From: Prevotellaceae bacterium
GTDB lineage: Bacteria > Bacteroidota > Bacteroidia > Bacteroidales > UBA932
Assembly (NCBI GenBank): GCA_031266015.1
Contig: JAISBU010000008.1
Location: forward strand, 43,800-107,799
Reading direction: 5' to 3'
Length of the DNA stretch: 64,000 nt
Part shown: positions 52,875 through 63,542 of the stretch, piece by piece
Layout of the letters: the number at the start of each line of letters is the position of its first letter
Position numbering within the stretch: the first letter of the stretch is position 1
Position numbers and translations under genes: made by a program
Notes under the pieces: generated by a model
Told to the model about the DNA's origin: nothing
The model's database searches: none
The model's input: only the letters and a program-made list of their open reading frames with translations

Positions 52875-53558
52875 TTGAATCTTGACTCTTTTATACTGCC
52901 TTTTGATAAGCCATACGGGTGGTCGTCATTTGATGCCATACGCTATGTGCAGCGAAAAATACGGGAAAAAACAGGAGAAAAAAAGTTTAAAATCGGTCAT
53001 GCCGGAACACTGGATCCGCTGGCAACCGGAGTGCTCACCATTTGCATAGGCAAGGCCACAAAGCAGGCTGAAAGTCTGCAAGCCGAGCAGAAGGAGTACC
53101 TCGCTACGCTTAGGCTTGGCGCCACCACCCCATCATTCGATTTAGAAACAACTCCGGAGGAATTCAAACCTGTTAGGCATATCACTCGTGCAGATATTGA
53201 AGCGCAGCTGCAAAAGCTGGTGGGCGAGCAAGCGCAAACTCCGCCTGTATATTCCGCAAAAATAATCAACGGAAAACGTGCGTATACCTTGGCGCGTAAG
53301 GGCGAGGAGGTGGAAATAAAACCCAGCTACATTAACATATTATCCATTGAAACAGAGGAGTTTACGCTACCCTATCTTACCGTGCGAATACGTTGCGGCA
53401 AAGGTACCTATATTCGCTCATTTGCTCGCGATTTGGGATTACTATTAGGCTGCGGAGCCTATCTGTGCGCTCTGCGCCGAACAAGTAGCGGCAGCTTCAG
53501 CGAGGCAAATATGGTGAATGCCGAGGAGTTAAGCTTGTTGGTTTCTCGCCATCTTTAG
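52875..53558 (+). CDS. truB: tRNA pseudouridine-55 synthase TruB
   Basis: 227 residues from a TTG start, 15 bases after uppP; no ATG or GTG is available upstream of the conserved FILPFDKPYGWSSFD. The catalytic Asp is in GHAGTLDPLATGVL (about residue 43), with RCGKGTYIRSFARDLG downstream. It makes pseudouridine 55 in the T-loop of tRNA. queA, often next in this block, does not follow. Confidence 0.95.
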   Translation: MNLDSFILPFDKPYGWSSFDAIRYVQRKIREKTGEKKFKIGHAGTLDPLATGVLTICIGKATKQAESLQAEQKEYLATLRLGATTPSFDLETTPEEFKPVRHITRADIEAQLQKLVGEQAQTPPVYSAKIINGKRAYTLARKGEEVEIKPSYINILSIETEEFTLPYLTVRIRCGKGTYIRSFARDLGLLLGCGAYLCALRRTSSGSFSEANMVNAEELSLLVSRHL

Positions 53559-53657
53559 CAACAGAAAATTACACTATTTCAAACTTTTAAGACAATAAAT
53601 ACGCTGCTATTCCGTATTTTTGCTGGCAATCTTGTACGTAACAAACTATTTTTGCTC

Positions 53658-55109
53658 ATGAAAAGAACATTATTCCTGCTTACTTTAGCTGCGCTATGCA
53701 CCACTATTGCACGTGCACAGTACGAAATTAAAGTGCAGGTAGAGGGGGTGAAAGACTCCAACCTGTACCTGGGTTACAGCTATGAGGATAAGCGCTATGT
53801 GATTGACACTTCTCGTGCAGATAAAAACGGAAAGGCGATATTCAAGAAAGGCAAGCCGCTGGATAAGGGTGTGTACTTTATTGCGCTACCCGATCACAAT
53901 TTTTTTGAAATGCTGATGACGGATAACCAACAGTTTTCTGTAGTCACCAAACGCCCCCAGCTGTTCGATAATGTAAAGTTTACAGGCTCGCTGGAGAATC
54001 AAGAGTTTGTTGATTACCAGCGTTTTTTAGGTCGTCAACAGAAAAAAGTAAAGGCAATTCAAGACAGGCTAAAGAAGAACGAGGAAGACAAGAAAGACTC
54101 TGTAGAAATATACAGAAAGCAGCTGGAGGATGTTGATAGCGGGGTAAAGGAGTACATTAAGAAGCTAATCGCAAACAACGAAAATAACTTTTTAGGTACG
54201 CTAATGAAATCGCTGGAAAGCGTAGAGGCGCCTGAAATTGTAGTGCCTGAAAGTATTGCAAACAAGGATTCTGTACGTCAGGTTTACCGCTACGGGTACA
54301 CTCGTGATCATTACTTTGACAATTTCAACTTTGCTGATAATGGACTTATCCGCACCCCATTTTTCAAAGCCCGCATTGAGTATTTTTTCAAAAATCTGAT
54401 TGTTCCGGCGCCTGATACCATTATCAAGTATGCCGATATGATTATTGAGCGCTCAAAAGCGAATCAAGAAATGTTCAGGTATGTTACCGAATACTTTTTC
54501 CAAACCTACCAGAAGTCGGAGCTGATGTCGCATGACGCCATTGTAGTGCATTTTGCTGATAAGTACTACCTTTCAGGCCAGGCATACTGGGCCGACGCCG
54601 ACTACAAAAAGAAAATTAAGGAGCGTGTCGATAAATTACGTCCGAACTTAGTTGGCAAAGTTGCTCCTGAGTTGACACTACAAAACGTTGAAGGGCAGTA
54701 TATTTCCTTACGCAAGTTGAGGGCTGATTTTACCATTCTTTACTTTTGGGAGCCCGGCTGCGGACACTGCAAAAAAGAAACTCCGAAGCTTTGGGAATAC
54801 TATCAAACCATACGGGACAAGGGTGTGGAAGTTTACGCCGTGTACACGCAGTATAAGCGCGAAGATTGGATAAAGTACCTGGACGAACATCAGTACGACT
54901 GGGTAAATGTTTGGGATGGCATAGAGGGAAAAGACGAAAAAGGTAAGCAAACAACCTTCTCGCTTGGCAGCAACTTTCGTGACCTGTACGATGTATATAG
55001 CACGCCTACCGTATATCTTTTGGATAAGAACAAGAAGATTCTCGCCAAGCGTATTGACGTAGAGGTTGTGCAAAAAATGATTGAGGAGGAAATGAAGAAA
55101 AAGAAGTAA
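53658..55109 (+). CDS. Secreted TlpA-like thioredoxin-fold protein with DUF5106-type N-terminus
   Basis: 483 residues from the ATG at 53658. Signal peptide to about 20 (TIARA). The N-terminal half is a DUF4369-like beta domain plus a charged helical linker (QDRLKKNEEDKKDSVEIYRK). The C-terminal 150 residues form a thioredoxin fold with WEPGCGHCKKETPKLWEYY (redox CGHC) and the cis-Pro region STPTVYLLD. It is expected to act as a thiol-disulfide reductase in the periplasm. A TATTTTTG -7-like element lies near 53612. Confidence 0.88.
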   Translation: MKRTLFLLTLAALCTTIARAQYEIKVQVEGVKDSNLYLGYSYEDKRYVIDTSRADKNGKAIFKKGKPLDKGVYFIALPDHNFFEMLMTDNQQFSVVTKRPQLFDNVKFTGSLENQEFVDYQRFLGRQQKKVKAIQDRLKKNEEDKKDSVEIYRKQLEDVDSGVKEYIKKLIANNENNFLGTLMKSLESVEAPEIVVPESIANKDSVRQVYRYGYTRDHYFDNFNFADNGLIRTPFFKARIEYFFKNLIVPAPDTIIKYADMIIERSKANQEMFRYVTEYFFQTYQKSELMSHDAIVVHFADKYYLSGQAYWADADYKKKIKERVDKLRPNLVGKVAPELTLQNVEGQYISLRKLRADFTILYFWEPGCGHCKKETPKLWEYYQTIRDKGVEVYAVYTQYKREDWIKYLDEHQYDWVNVWDGIEGKDEKGKQTTFSLGSNFRDLYDVYSTPTVYLLDKNKKILAKRIDVEVVQKMIEEEMKKKK

Positions 55110-55175
55110 AGAAAGAGAGAGAAGCGGCTATCCTCTATAGCGTTATTGTGTTGAAAATGCAGTAACGCTACTTTT

Positions 55176-55937
55176 TTACATCTCCACCCTCAGCCCATCA
55201 TAGGCCAGCCATACATTTTTTGGAAGTATTTTGCTCACTTCTTTATGTAAGCCCAGCTGGTGCGAGGCATGTGTAAGATAAGCACGGCGAGGCTTTACCT
55301 GCTCTATAAGCTGTAATGCTTCTCCTAAAGTAAAGTGTGAGAGATGTTTATCTTGCCGAAGCGCATTCACCACAAGCACCTCGCAACCTTTCATAAGGTC
55401 AACAGATTTTTCATCCACAAAGCTGGCATCGGTAAGGTAGACCAGCTTACCTATTCTAAAACCGTAAACCGGTAATTTATAGTGTAGAGCACGCACAGGA
55501 ACCACCTCTACATCCTGTACCAAAAATTTATCGTCGGAAATAGCATGTAAAGTCATATCCGGAACACCGGGGTATCTGTGAGCGCCAAAGGCGTAGGCGT
55601 ACTCTTCTTTCAGCTGTTTCAGCACCCGTTGCTCACCGTAAACATCAATCGACTTTTTCATGAAATAGTTGAGCGCCCGCACATCGTCAAGACCTCCCAT
55701 GTGGTCTTTATGCTCATGCGTAAGCAAAACTCCTTCGAGGTGCGTAACTTTTTCTCTCAGCAGCTGCTGGCGAAAATCGGGACCGGCATCCAGCAAAATA
55801 TTCTTACCTCCAACCGTCACCAAAGCAGAAGTACGCAGGCGCTTGTCGTGCGGATCGGTAGAAGCGCACACCCCACACGGGCAGGCAATCATAGGAACTC
55901 CCTGCGAGGTTCCCGTTCCTAAAAAAGTCAACATCAT
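55176..55937 (-). CDS. Metallo-beta-lactamase-fold hydrolase (PhnP-like)
   Basis: 253 residues. The motif LLTHEHKDHMGGLDDVRALN carries HxHxDH for a binuclear metal centre; LVYLTDASFVDEKSV and LTHASHQLGLHKE supply further ligands. GTSQGVPMIACPCGVC near the N-terminus adds a Cys cluster seen in the PhnP-like branch. Related enzymes hydrolyse cyclic phosphodiesters; the substrate here is unknown. Divergent from the methyltransferase gene at 56085. Confidence 0.9.
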   Translation of the reverse strand: MMLTFLGTGTSQGVPMIACPCGVCASTDPHDKRLRTSALVTVGGKNILLDAGPDFRQQLLREKVTHLEGVLLTHEHKDHMGGLDDVRALNYFMKKSIDVYGEQRVLKQLKEEYAYAFGAHRYPGVPDMTLHAISDDKFLVQDVEVVPVRALHYKLPVYGFRIGKLVYLTDASFVDEKSVDLMKGCEVLVVNALRQDKHLSHFTLGEALQLIEQVKPRRAYLTHASHQLGLHKEVSKILPKNVWLAYDGLRVEM

Positions 55938-56051
55938 TCTATATCAAGCGGCTGTTTATCCTGTAAAGATACAAGCTATTGTCGAAATATGTTGACCTGC
56001 TGAATGGTTGTTTATGTTATTCTGCCACAAATTTGAAATTTATAAATTCCG

Positions 56052-56059
56052 TATCTTTG
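56052..56059 (+). promoter_or_regulatory. -7 element TATCTTTG for the methyltransferase gene
   Basis: Exact TAnnTTTG, 26 bases before the ATG at 56085. Confidence 0.6.
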
Positions 56060-56084
56060 TTGAACAATTTATCCTGTAACGATA

Positions 56085-56789
56085 ATGTCTTTCGGAAAAA
56101 TATACCTGATTCCCACTACTTTAGGGGAATGTTGTATGGGTGATGTGCTGCCGCAACGTACCGTAGAGGTTGTCAACACCATCAAGCATTTTGTGGTGGA
56201 GAACACTCGTAGCGCAAGACGCTTTCTGAGCGCTTTAAAGATGGCCCATCCCATAGATGCCCTCTCGTTTACGGAGCTGAATGAGCACACTCGCCCCGAA
56301 GATGTTTTACCGCTACTCGTCCCCGCCATGAGCGGCGAAAATATCGGCATCATTTCCGAAGCCGGCGTTCCCGCTGTTGCCGATCCGGGCGCTGCATTGG
56401 TAGCGTTGGCGCATATAAAGGGCGTACAGGTAGCGCCGTTGGTTGGCCCCTCGTCTATCTTGCTGGCGCTAATGGCATCGGGATTTAACGGACAAAAATT
56501 TGCCTTCTCGGGCTACCTTCCGGTAAAACCGGAGGATAGAATCCGCTCCATAAAAAAGCTGGAAAAGCGCTCGCAGCAGGAGGGGCAAACGCAAATTTTC
56601 ATGGAAACGCCCTACCGCAACAATAAGCTGGTGGCCGATTTACTAAACACTTGCCAACCGCAAACCAAGCTCTGCCTTGCTGCAGACATTACTTTAAGTA
56701 CAGAGCTTATTGCAACAAAAACAGTTGCAGAGTGGAAAAAGAACGTGCCGGATATAGGTAAGCGGCCGTGCATTTTTTTAATCTCTTAG
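56085..56789 (+). CDS. Tetrapyrrole-methylase-family SAM-dependent methyltransferase (RsmI-like, short form)
   Basis: 234 residues. GKIYLIPTTLGE at the start and ENIGIISEAGVPAVADPGAA with VAPLVGPSSILLALMASGF are typical of the RsmI/tetrapyrrole methylase fold. It is shorter than RsmI (about 280) and its N-terminus differs (IPTTLGECCMGDVLPQRTVE), so it is a related paralogue common in Bacteroidota rather than the 2'-O-C1402 16S rRNA enzyme itself. Target unknown. Confidence 0.85.
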   Translation: MSFGKIYLIPTTLGECCMGDVLPQRTVEVVNTIKHFVVENTRSARRFLSALKMAHPIDALSFTELNEHTRPEDVLPLLVPAMSGENIGIISEAGVPAVADPGAALVALAHIKGVQVAPLVGPSSILLALMASGFNGQKFAFSGYLPVKPEDRIRSIKKLEKRSQQEGQTQIFMETPYRNNKLVADLLNTCQPQTKLCLAADITLSTELIATKTVAEWKKNVPDIGKRPCIFLIS

Positions 56790-56999
56790 GGTTTAATTAT
56801 TATTGAACTGTTTTGTTCTGCGCTGTCTATTCGCTGCCGATTCAACAAATCAACGGTTCAACGACCCAACACATTTTGTAAATATGTGTAATTTTTTTAT
56901 TTCACACAATTATGGTTTCCGTTAGCGGCTGTAAGGGCTACTTGAATCTGCGCTTGAAACTGCATGGCGGTAAACAAAGTGTTTTTCGAATATATTTTG

Positions 57000-57007
57000 T
57001 ACATTTG
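57000..57007 (+). promoter_or_regulatory. -7 element TACATTTG for the candidate ncRNA
   Basis: Exact TAnnTTTG in an intergenic region. Transcription would start near 57013, leading directly into the long folded stretch at 57105-57226. Confidence 0.55.
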
Positions 57008-57012
57008 CCCCT

Positions 57013-57253
57013 AGTATTCAACTCTTTTTGCCTATGATATAAACACAAAAATGTAGGAAAATTCATTCTTTACGGAGAATTCATAGAAAAGCGTTAGCTT
57101 TCTTCTTGCTTATTGAAACTTAGACAATTTCAAAAGTGTACAAGAGTAAGGCGTAACGCTCACGAGCAATCGTGGGCTTTACTCATTTATTTGTACACAA
57201 GGTAGTCTAAGACCTCAATAAGCAAGTAAAAGTATTGTCCCACGTTTTTTTTA
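57013..57253 (+). ncRNA. Candidate structured ncRNA, rod-like hairpin with GNRA loop
   Basis: Bases 57105-57116 pair perfectly with 57215-57226 (12 bp), 57119-57125 with 57205-57211 (7 bp), 57136-57143 with 57191-57198 (8 bp), 57145-57152 with 57176-57183 (8 bp, one GU), and 57161-57165 with 57170-57174 around GCAA (57166-57169), a GNRA tetraloop. A smaller hairpin lies at 57088-57101. A run of eight T (57245-57252) may mark the 3' end, and a promoter lies at 57000. The long rod with internal loops recalls 6S-type RNAs, including the Bacteroidales-1 motif, but that identity is a guess. About 530 bases here (56790-57321) have no protein gene. Confidence 0.6.
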
Positions 57254-57321
57254 TGCACCTACCTCAAGCATTTGGGGACAAAAAACAGTAAATTAATTCT
57301 GATAATCAAAACTTTAGTAAA

Positions 57322-57540
57322 ATGACAATATGTTATGTTTGCGGTTGCTCTGGAGCAACTTACAGGCGCAAAGTCTATACGGGGCATTCTGTTGGGACCT
57401 ACACTGGCAAAGATTCTTACGGCAATGGCGTAAGGAGCAACTATGGCGTAAGAAGTGTGTGTAAGCAATGCGCTGCCCGTATTGATGAAGACATGACGCG
57501 TAATGAACTTGCGTTGCTGCATTTGTTGCAGCTGTTGTAG
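57322..57540 (+). CDS. Small Cys-rich protein, two CxxC pairs
   Basis: 72 residues, MTICYVCGCSGATYRRKVYT at the N-terminus and SVCKQCAARIDEDMTRNELA near the C-terminus. The CxxC pair at each end suggests a zinc-ribbon-like fold. The middle is Gly/Tyr-rich (GHSVGTYTGKDSYGNGVRSN). No family is recognised. It starts 70 bases after the T-run of the candidate ncRNA, has no clear ribosome binding site, and may be expressed by read-through. Confidence 0.5.
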   Translation: MTICYVCGCSGATYRRKVYTGHSVGTYTGKDSYGNGVRSNYGVRSVCKQCAARIDEDMTRNELALLHLLQLL

Positions 57541-57681
57541 TTGATAAGTATTTGGTAACGATATACCTATTTACACCCTCTCTTCCGGTTTTAGGCGACA
57601 ACCTATACCAGGACAAGACACGGTGGACACCTCACTGTCCTCAATGAGCGCCCTGTCAGTATCAATTTAATATGCTGTAAA

Positions 57682-58944
57682 TCAAATATTTATAATTGAT
57701 GATTTATTACTGAGTGGTGCGGGTGCGTTGTCATCCTGTAAAGCTTGCTCCAAGTCGGCAATCAGGTCGTCGGCGTCTTCCAAGCCAACGGACAGGCGGA
57801 ATATTCCCTCGCCGGCAAAAACATCCCACGACTCCTGCTGCTCGGGGGTAGAAAGCCTGAATGAGGTTTGCAGCAAATCTTCGCTGCTGAGGTAAAAAAT
57901 CAGCGTCCGGTGGTGCCCCAGCGATACGGCGTAGTGCACTATTTGCAGTTTTTGTGATAGCCTTTGGGCAACCTCCTTTCCGTTCTCCACCTGAAAAGTG
58001 ATAATCCCCGAAAAATTTTTCATCTGCCGCTTGGCCAGCTCGTGCTGCGGGTGCGACGGCAAGCCCGGATATATTACCCGCTTTACCTTTGGGTGCAGCT
58101 CCAGATATTTCGCCACCTTTAGCGCATTCTCCTGATGCACCCTCATACGAATGGGAAAGGTTGCCAGCCCTCTCAAAATCAGCCATGCGTTGAAGGGGCT
58201 TAGCACCCCACCCAAGCGAATGGCCGTTTTCTTGCGCAGGGAGGCAAGGTCTGACCTGTACCCCAGCACAGCGCCGCCCAGCGCGTCGCCATGCCCGCCC
58301 AAGTATTTTGTCAGCGAATGAATAACGAAATCTGCCCCATGCTGCAAGGGCTTGGTTGCCGCGGGAGTGGCAAAGGTAGCGTCCACCGCTAGCTTTGCCC
58401 CAACGCTGTGCGCAGCGGCGGCAGCAGCGGCAATATCCGTAAGCCTCAGCAAAGGATTGCAGGGCGTTTCGATGTAAACCAGCTTGGTGTTGGGCTTCAG
58501 CGCAGCTTGCAGGGCGTTCAAATCTGAGGTATTTACCTTAGTTATCTCCACGCCCAAGCGGGGGATTAGCTCGTTGGTCATCTCCGACAGGGCGGCGTAG
58601 GCAACGTCGCTGACTACGGCGTGTTCGCCCGCCGTGAGAACATGAAGCAGCAAAGCCGATATAGCCCCCATACCGCTGGCAAAAGCTACCGCTGTTTCGG
58701 CTTCCTCAAGGGCAGCCAGCTTTTCCTCCAGCTGGTGTACGGTAGGGTTTCCCCAGCGGGAGTAAATCCATGCGCCGTTTTCCTCCATGCCCTCTACCGA
58801 AAAATTAGCATCGGCGCTTGCCACAAACGTGGTGGACATAACCAAATTGGGCGCCGAAGCGTTGGTGGCAGGGTCGGGAAATTCTCCCGCGTGAATAGCC
58901 TTGGTCTGCTCTCCTGCATGTCGCAATAAGCTTGCTCTATCCAT
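57682..58944 (-). CDS. Trans-sulfuration PLP enzyme (cystathionine gamma-synthase/lyase or methionine gamma-lyase family)
   Basis: 420 residues. Cys/Met metabolism PLP fold: YSRWGNPTVHQLEEKLAALE, FASGMGAISALLL, YIETPCNPLLRLTDI, AVDATFATPAATKPLQHGAD, and the PLP lysine in HSLTKYLGGHGDALGG. FRLSVGLEDADDLIADLEQAL is the usual C-terminus. It acts on sulfur amino acids or O-acyl-homoserine; the family cannot be divided by eye. Single minus-strand gene with promoter TATATTTG at 58982-58989. Confidence 0.9.
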   Translation of the reverse strand: MDRASLLRHAGEQTKAIHAGEFPDPATNASAPNLVMSTTFVASADANFSVEGMEENGAWIYSRWGNPTVHQLEEKLAALEEAETAVAFASGMGAISALLLHVLTAGEHAVVSDVAYAALSEMTNELIPRLGVEITKVNTSDLNALQAALKPNTKLVYIETPCNPLLRLTDIAAAAAAAHSVGAKLAVDATFATPAATKPLQHGADFVIHSLTKYLGGHGDALGGAVLGYRSDLASLRKKTAIRLGGVLSPFNAWLILRGLATFPIRMRVHQENALKVAKYLELHPKVKRVIYPGLPSHPQHELAKRQMKNFSGIITFQVENGKEVAQRLSQKLQIVHYAVSLGHHRTLIFYLSSEDLLQTSFRLSTPEQQESWDVFAGEGIFRLSVGLEDADDLIADLEQALQDDNAPAPLSNKSSIINI

Positions 58945-58981
58945 AAAATACTGCTATGAGTTGTGAAATAAAAATGTTGTA

Positions 58982-58989
58982 CAAATATA
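58982..58989 (-). promoter_or_regulatory. -7 element TATATTTG for the PLP enzyme gene
   Basis: Minus strand, exact TAnnTTTG, 37 bases before the ATG at 58944. Confidence 0.6.
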
Positions 58990-59088
58990 CCGCGCTACAA
59001 GCGAATAGTAAATACCATTTTTATGGTATATTTTAGGCGCAAAAACCTTTATCCTACTTAATATTGTCCCTAAATGACCGAGAAATAA

Positions 59089-61398
<2,310 letters not shown>

Positions 61399-61482
61399 TT
61401 ATTAACGCATTGATTATCAGCTGGTTTTATTGATAAATCAATTATTAGCGAATAATTCATTAATAGTTTGATTTACAGATGA

Positions 61483-61517
61483 TTATGGCTAAATCGGATG
61501 TCCGGTTTAGCCATAAC
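61483..61517 (+). terminator. Terminator-like hairpin after GH97
   Basis: TTATGGCTAAA (61483-61493) pairs with TTTAGCCATAA (61506-61516), extended inward by CGG/CCG, followed by CTCTTT. The T-run is weak. Confidence 0.55.
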
Positions 61518-61560
61518 TCTTTAACACGTATACCTTTTTTCACCATTCCATGATTTTTAG

Positions 61561-61568
61561 TAACTTTG
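61561..61568 (+). promoter_or_regulatory. -7 element TAACTTTG for glmS
   Basis: Exact TAnnTTTG 130 bases before the glmS ATG at 61698. The leader has no glmS ribozyme features that I can recognise. Confidence 0.5.
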
Positions 61569-61697
61569 CCTTGTTATTCACCGGTGTAACCATTTCGTAA
61601 AACACAACCATGTGGCAGCGGTAGCCATTCTTAAAACCGCTAAGCAGAAAGTAGGGTTATAATTTTTAATTTTTACCTCTCAATTTTTTATTGAATA

Positions 61698-63542
61698 ATG
61701 TGTGGAATTGTTGGATATATTGGAGCTAAAGAGGCCTACCCGATACTCATCAAAGGCCTGCATCGCTTGGAGTATCGGGGATATGACAGCGCAGGCGTTG
61801 CCCTTATCAGCGAGCGTAAAGAGCTTAATGTCTACAAGGCAAAAGGAAAAGTTGCCGACCTCGAAAAATTTGTCAAGCACAAAGACATTTCCGGTACCAT
61901 TGGCATAGCCCATACCCGTTGGGCTACACACGGAGAACCCAGCGATGTAAACGCCCACCCGCATTACTCCCAGTCCGAAACGCTGGCGCTGATTCATAAC
62001 GGCATTATTGAAAACTACGCCGTACTGAAGGAAACATTAAAACAACAAGGTTATACATTTCAGAGCAGCACCGATACGGAAGTGCTCATTCAGCTTATTG
62101 AGTATATGCAAAAACTCAATAAGTGCGACTTGTGTACCGCTGTGCGCTTGGCTTTGAGCGAAGTGGTGGGGGCATACGCAATTGCCGTAATTGAAAAAGG
62201 AAACCCCGATCAGATAATTGCTGCCCGTAAGAGCAGCCCGTTGGTAGTAGGAATTGGTACCGATGAGTATTTTCTGGCGTCAGATGCCACTCCCATGGTG
62301 GAGTATACCAACCAGGTGGTGTATGTTGGCGATGATGAGATTGTACAGATAAATCGTGGGCAGGAAATAAAGTATCTGACGGTTTCCAACGTAGAAAAAA
62401 CACATGAAATTCAGCAGCTGGAGATGAACCTTCAGCAGCTGGAGAAAGGCGGTTATCCGCACTTTATGATTAAGGAAATCTTTGAGCAGCCGCAAACCAT
62501 CCGTGATTGCCTTCGCGGCAGGATAAACGTTGACGTAAACAACGTGGTGCTGTCGGGATTTATTGATAACAAGGAAAAGTTTCTTAACGCCAAGCGAATA
62601 ATCATTTCTGCTTGCGGTACCTCCTGGCATGCCGGATTGATTGGCATGTACCTTATGGAAGAGCTGTGCCGTATTCCGGTTGAGGTTGAGTATTCCTCTG
62701 AGTTCCGCTACCGTAACCCTGTTATTAACAAAGATGATATTGTAATTGCTATTTCTCAATCCGGAGAAACAGCCGATACGCTTGCTGCGGTAGAGTTGGC
62801 AAAAGAGCATGGCGCCTTTATTTATGGCATTTGCAATGTGGTTGGCGCCTCCATCCCAAGAGCTACACATAGCGGGTCATATACACATGCAGGGCCGGAA
62901 ATTGGCGTAGCATCTACCAAAGCATTTACGGCACAAGTTACGGTACTTACGCTGCTGGCGTTAAACATTGCGCGGGAGAAGAAAACTATTAGCGAGCAGG
63001 ATTTTTTGAACCGTGTACGAGAGTTGAGCGAGGTGCCGGATAAAATTGAAAAGGCGCTTCTGCTAAATTCCGAGATTGAAAACTTTGCGAAGATATTTAC
63101 CTACGCAAAGAACTTTATTTACCTCGGCCGGGGCTACAGCTACCCCTTAGCATTGGAGGGGGCGCTTAAGCTTAAGGAAATTTCATACATACATGCGGAG
63201 GGCTATCCTGCTGCGGAAATGAAGCACGGCCCCATTGCGCTTATCGACCATGAAATGCCGGTTGTTGCCATTGCGGCTAAGCGCGGCATGTATGATAAGG
63301 TGGTAAGCAATATTCAGGAAATTAAAGCCCGTAGGGGTAAAATAATTGCTATTGTAACCGAAGGAGATACCGAGGTACGCCGGATTGCCGATTACTGCAT
63401 TGAGATTCCAGATGTGCACGAAGCGCTGGTTCCGTTGGTAGGTTCAGTTCCGCTTCAGCTGCTGGCCTACCATATTGCGGTTGTAAAAGGTTGCAATGTA
63501 GACCAGCCTCGCAACTTGGCAAAGTCGGTAACGGTAGAGTAG
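61698..63542 (+). CDS. glmS: Glutamine-fructose-6-phosphate aminotransferase (isomerizing)
   Basis: 614 residues. The class II glutaminase domain begins MCGIVGYIG (Cys2 nucleophile after Met removal), with HRLEYRGYDSAGVAL and HTRWATHGEPS; two SIS domains follow (about 290-420 and 460-600) with ACGTSWHAG, SQSGETADTLAA and the C-terminal DQPRNLAKSVTVE. It makes glucosamine-6-phosphate, the first step to UDP-GlcNAc for peptidoglycan and lipopolysaccharide. Confidence 0.97.
   Translation: MCGIVGYIGAKEAYPILIKGLHRLEYRGYDSAGVALISERKELNVYKAKGKVADLEKFVKHKDISGTIGIAHTRWATHGEPSDVNAHPHYSQSETLALIHNGIIENYAVLKETLKQQGYTFQSSTDTEVLIQLIEYMQKLNKCDLCTAVRLALSEVVGAYAIAVIEKGNPDQIIAARKSSPLVVGIGTDEYFLASDATPMVEYTNQVVYVGDDEIVQINRGQEIKYLTVSNVEKTHEIQQLEMNLQQLEKGGYPHFMIKEIFEQPQTIRDCLRGRINVDVNNVVLSGFIDNKEKFLNAKRIIISACGTSWHAGLIGMYLMEELCRIPVEVEYSSEFRYRNPVINKDDIVIAISQSGETADTLAAVELAKEHGAFIYGICNVVGASIPRATHSGSYTHAGPEIGVASTKAFTAQVTVLTLLALNIAREKKTISEQDFLNRVRELSEVPDKIEKALLLNSEIENFAKIFTYAKNFIYLGRGYSYPLALEGALKLKEISYIHAEGYPAAEMKHGPIALIDHEMPVVAIAAKRGMYDKVVSNIQEIKARRGKIIAIVTEGDTEVRRIADYCIEIPDVHEALVPLVGSVPLQLLAYHIAVVKGCNVDQPRNLAKSVTVE

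Noticed and set aside
61569..61697. glmS ribozyme in the glmS leader
   Set aside because: The leader is about 120 bases and I see no conserved ribozyme core; the ribozyme is mainly a Firmicutes feature.
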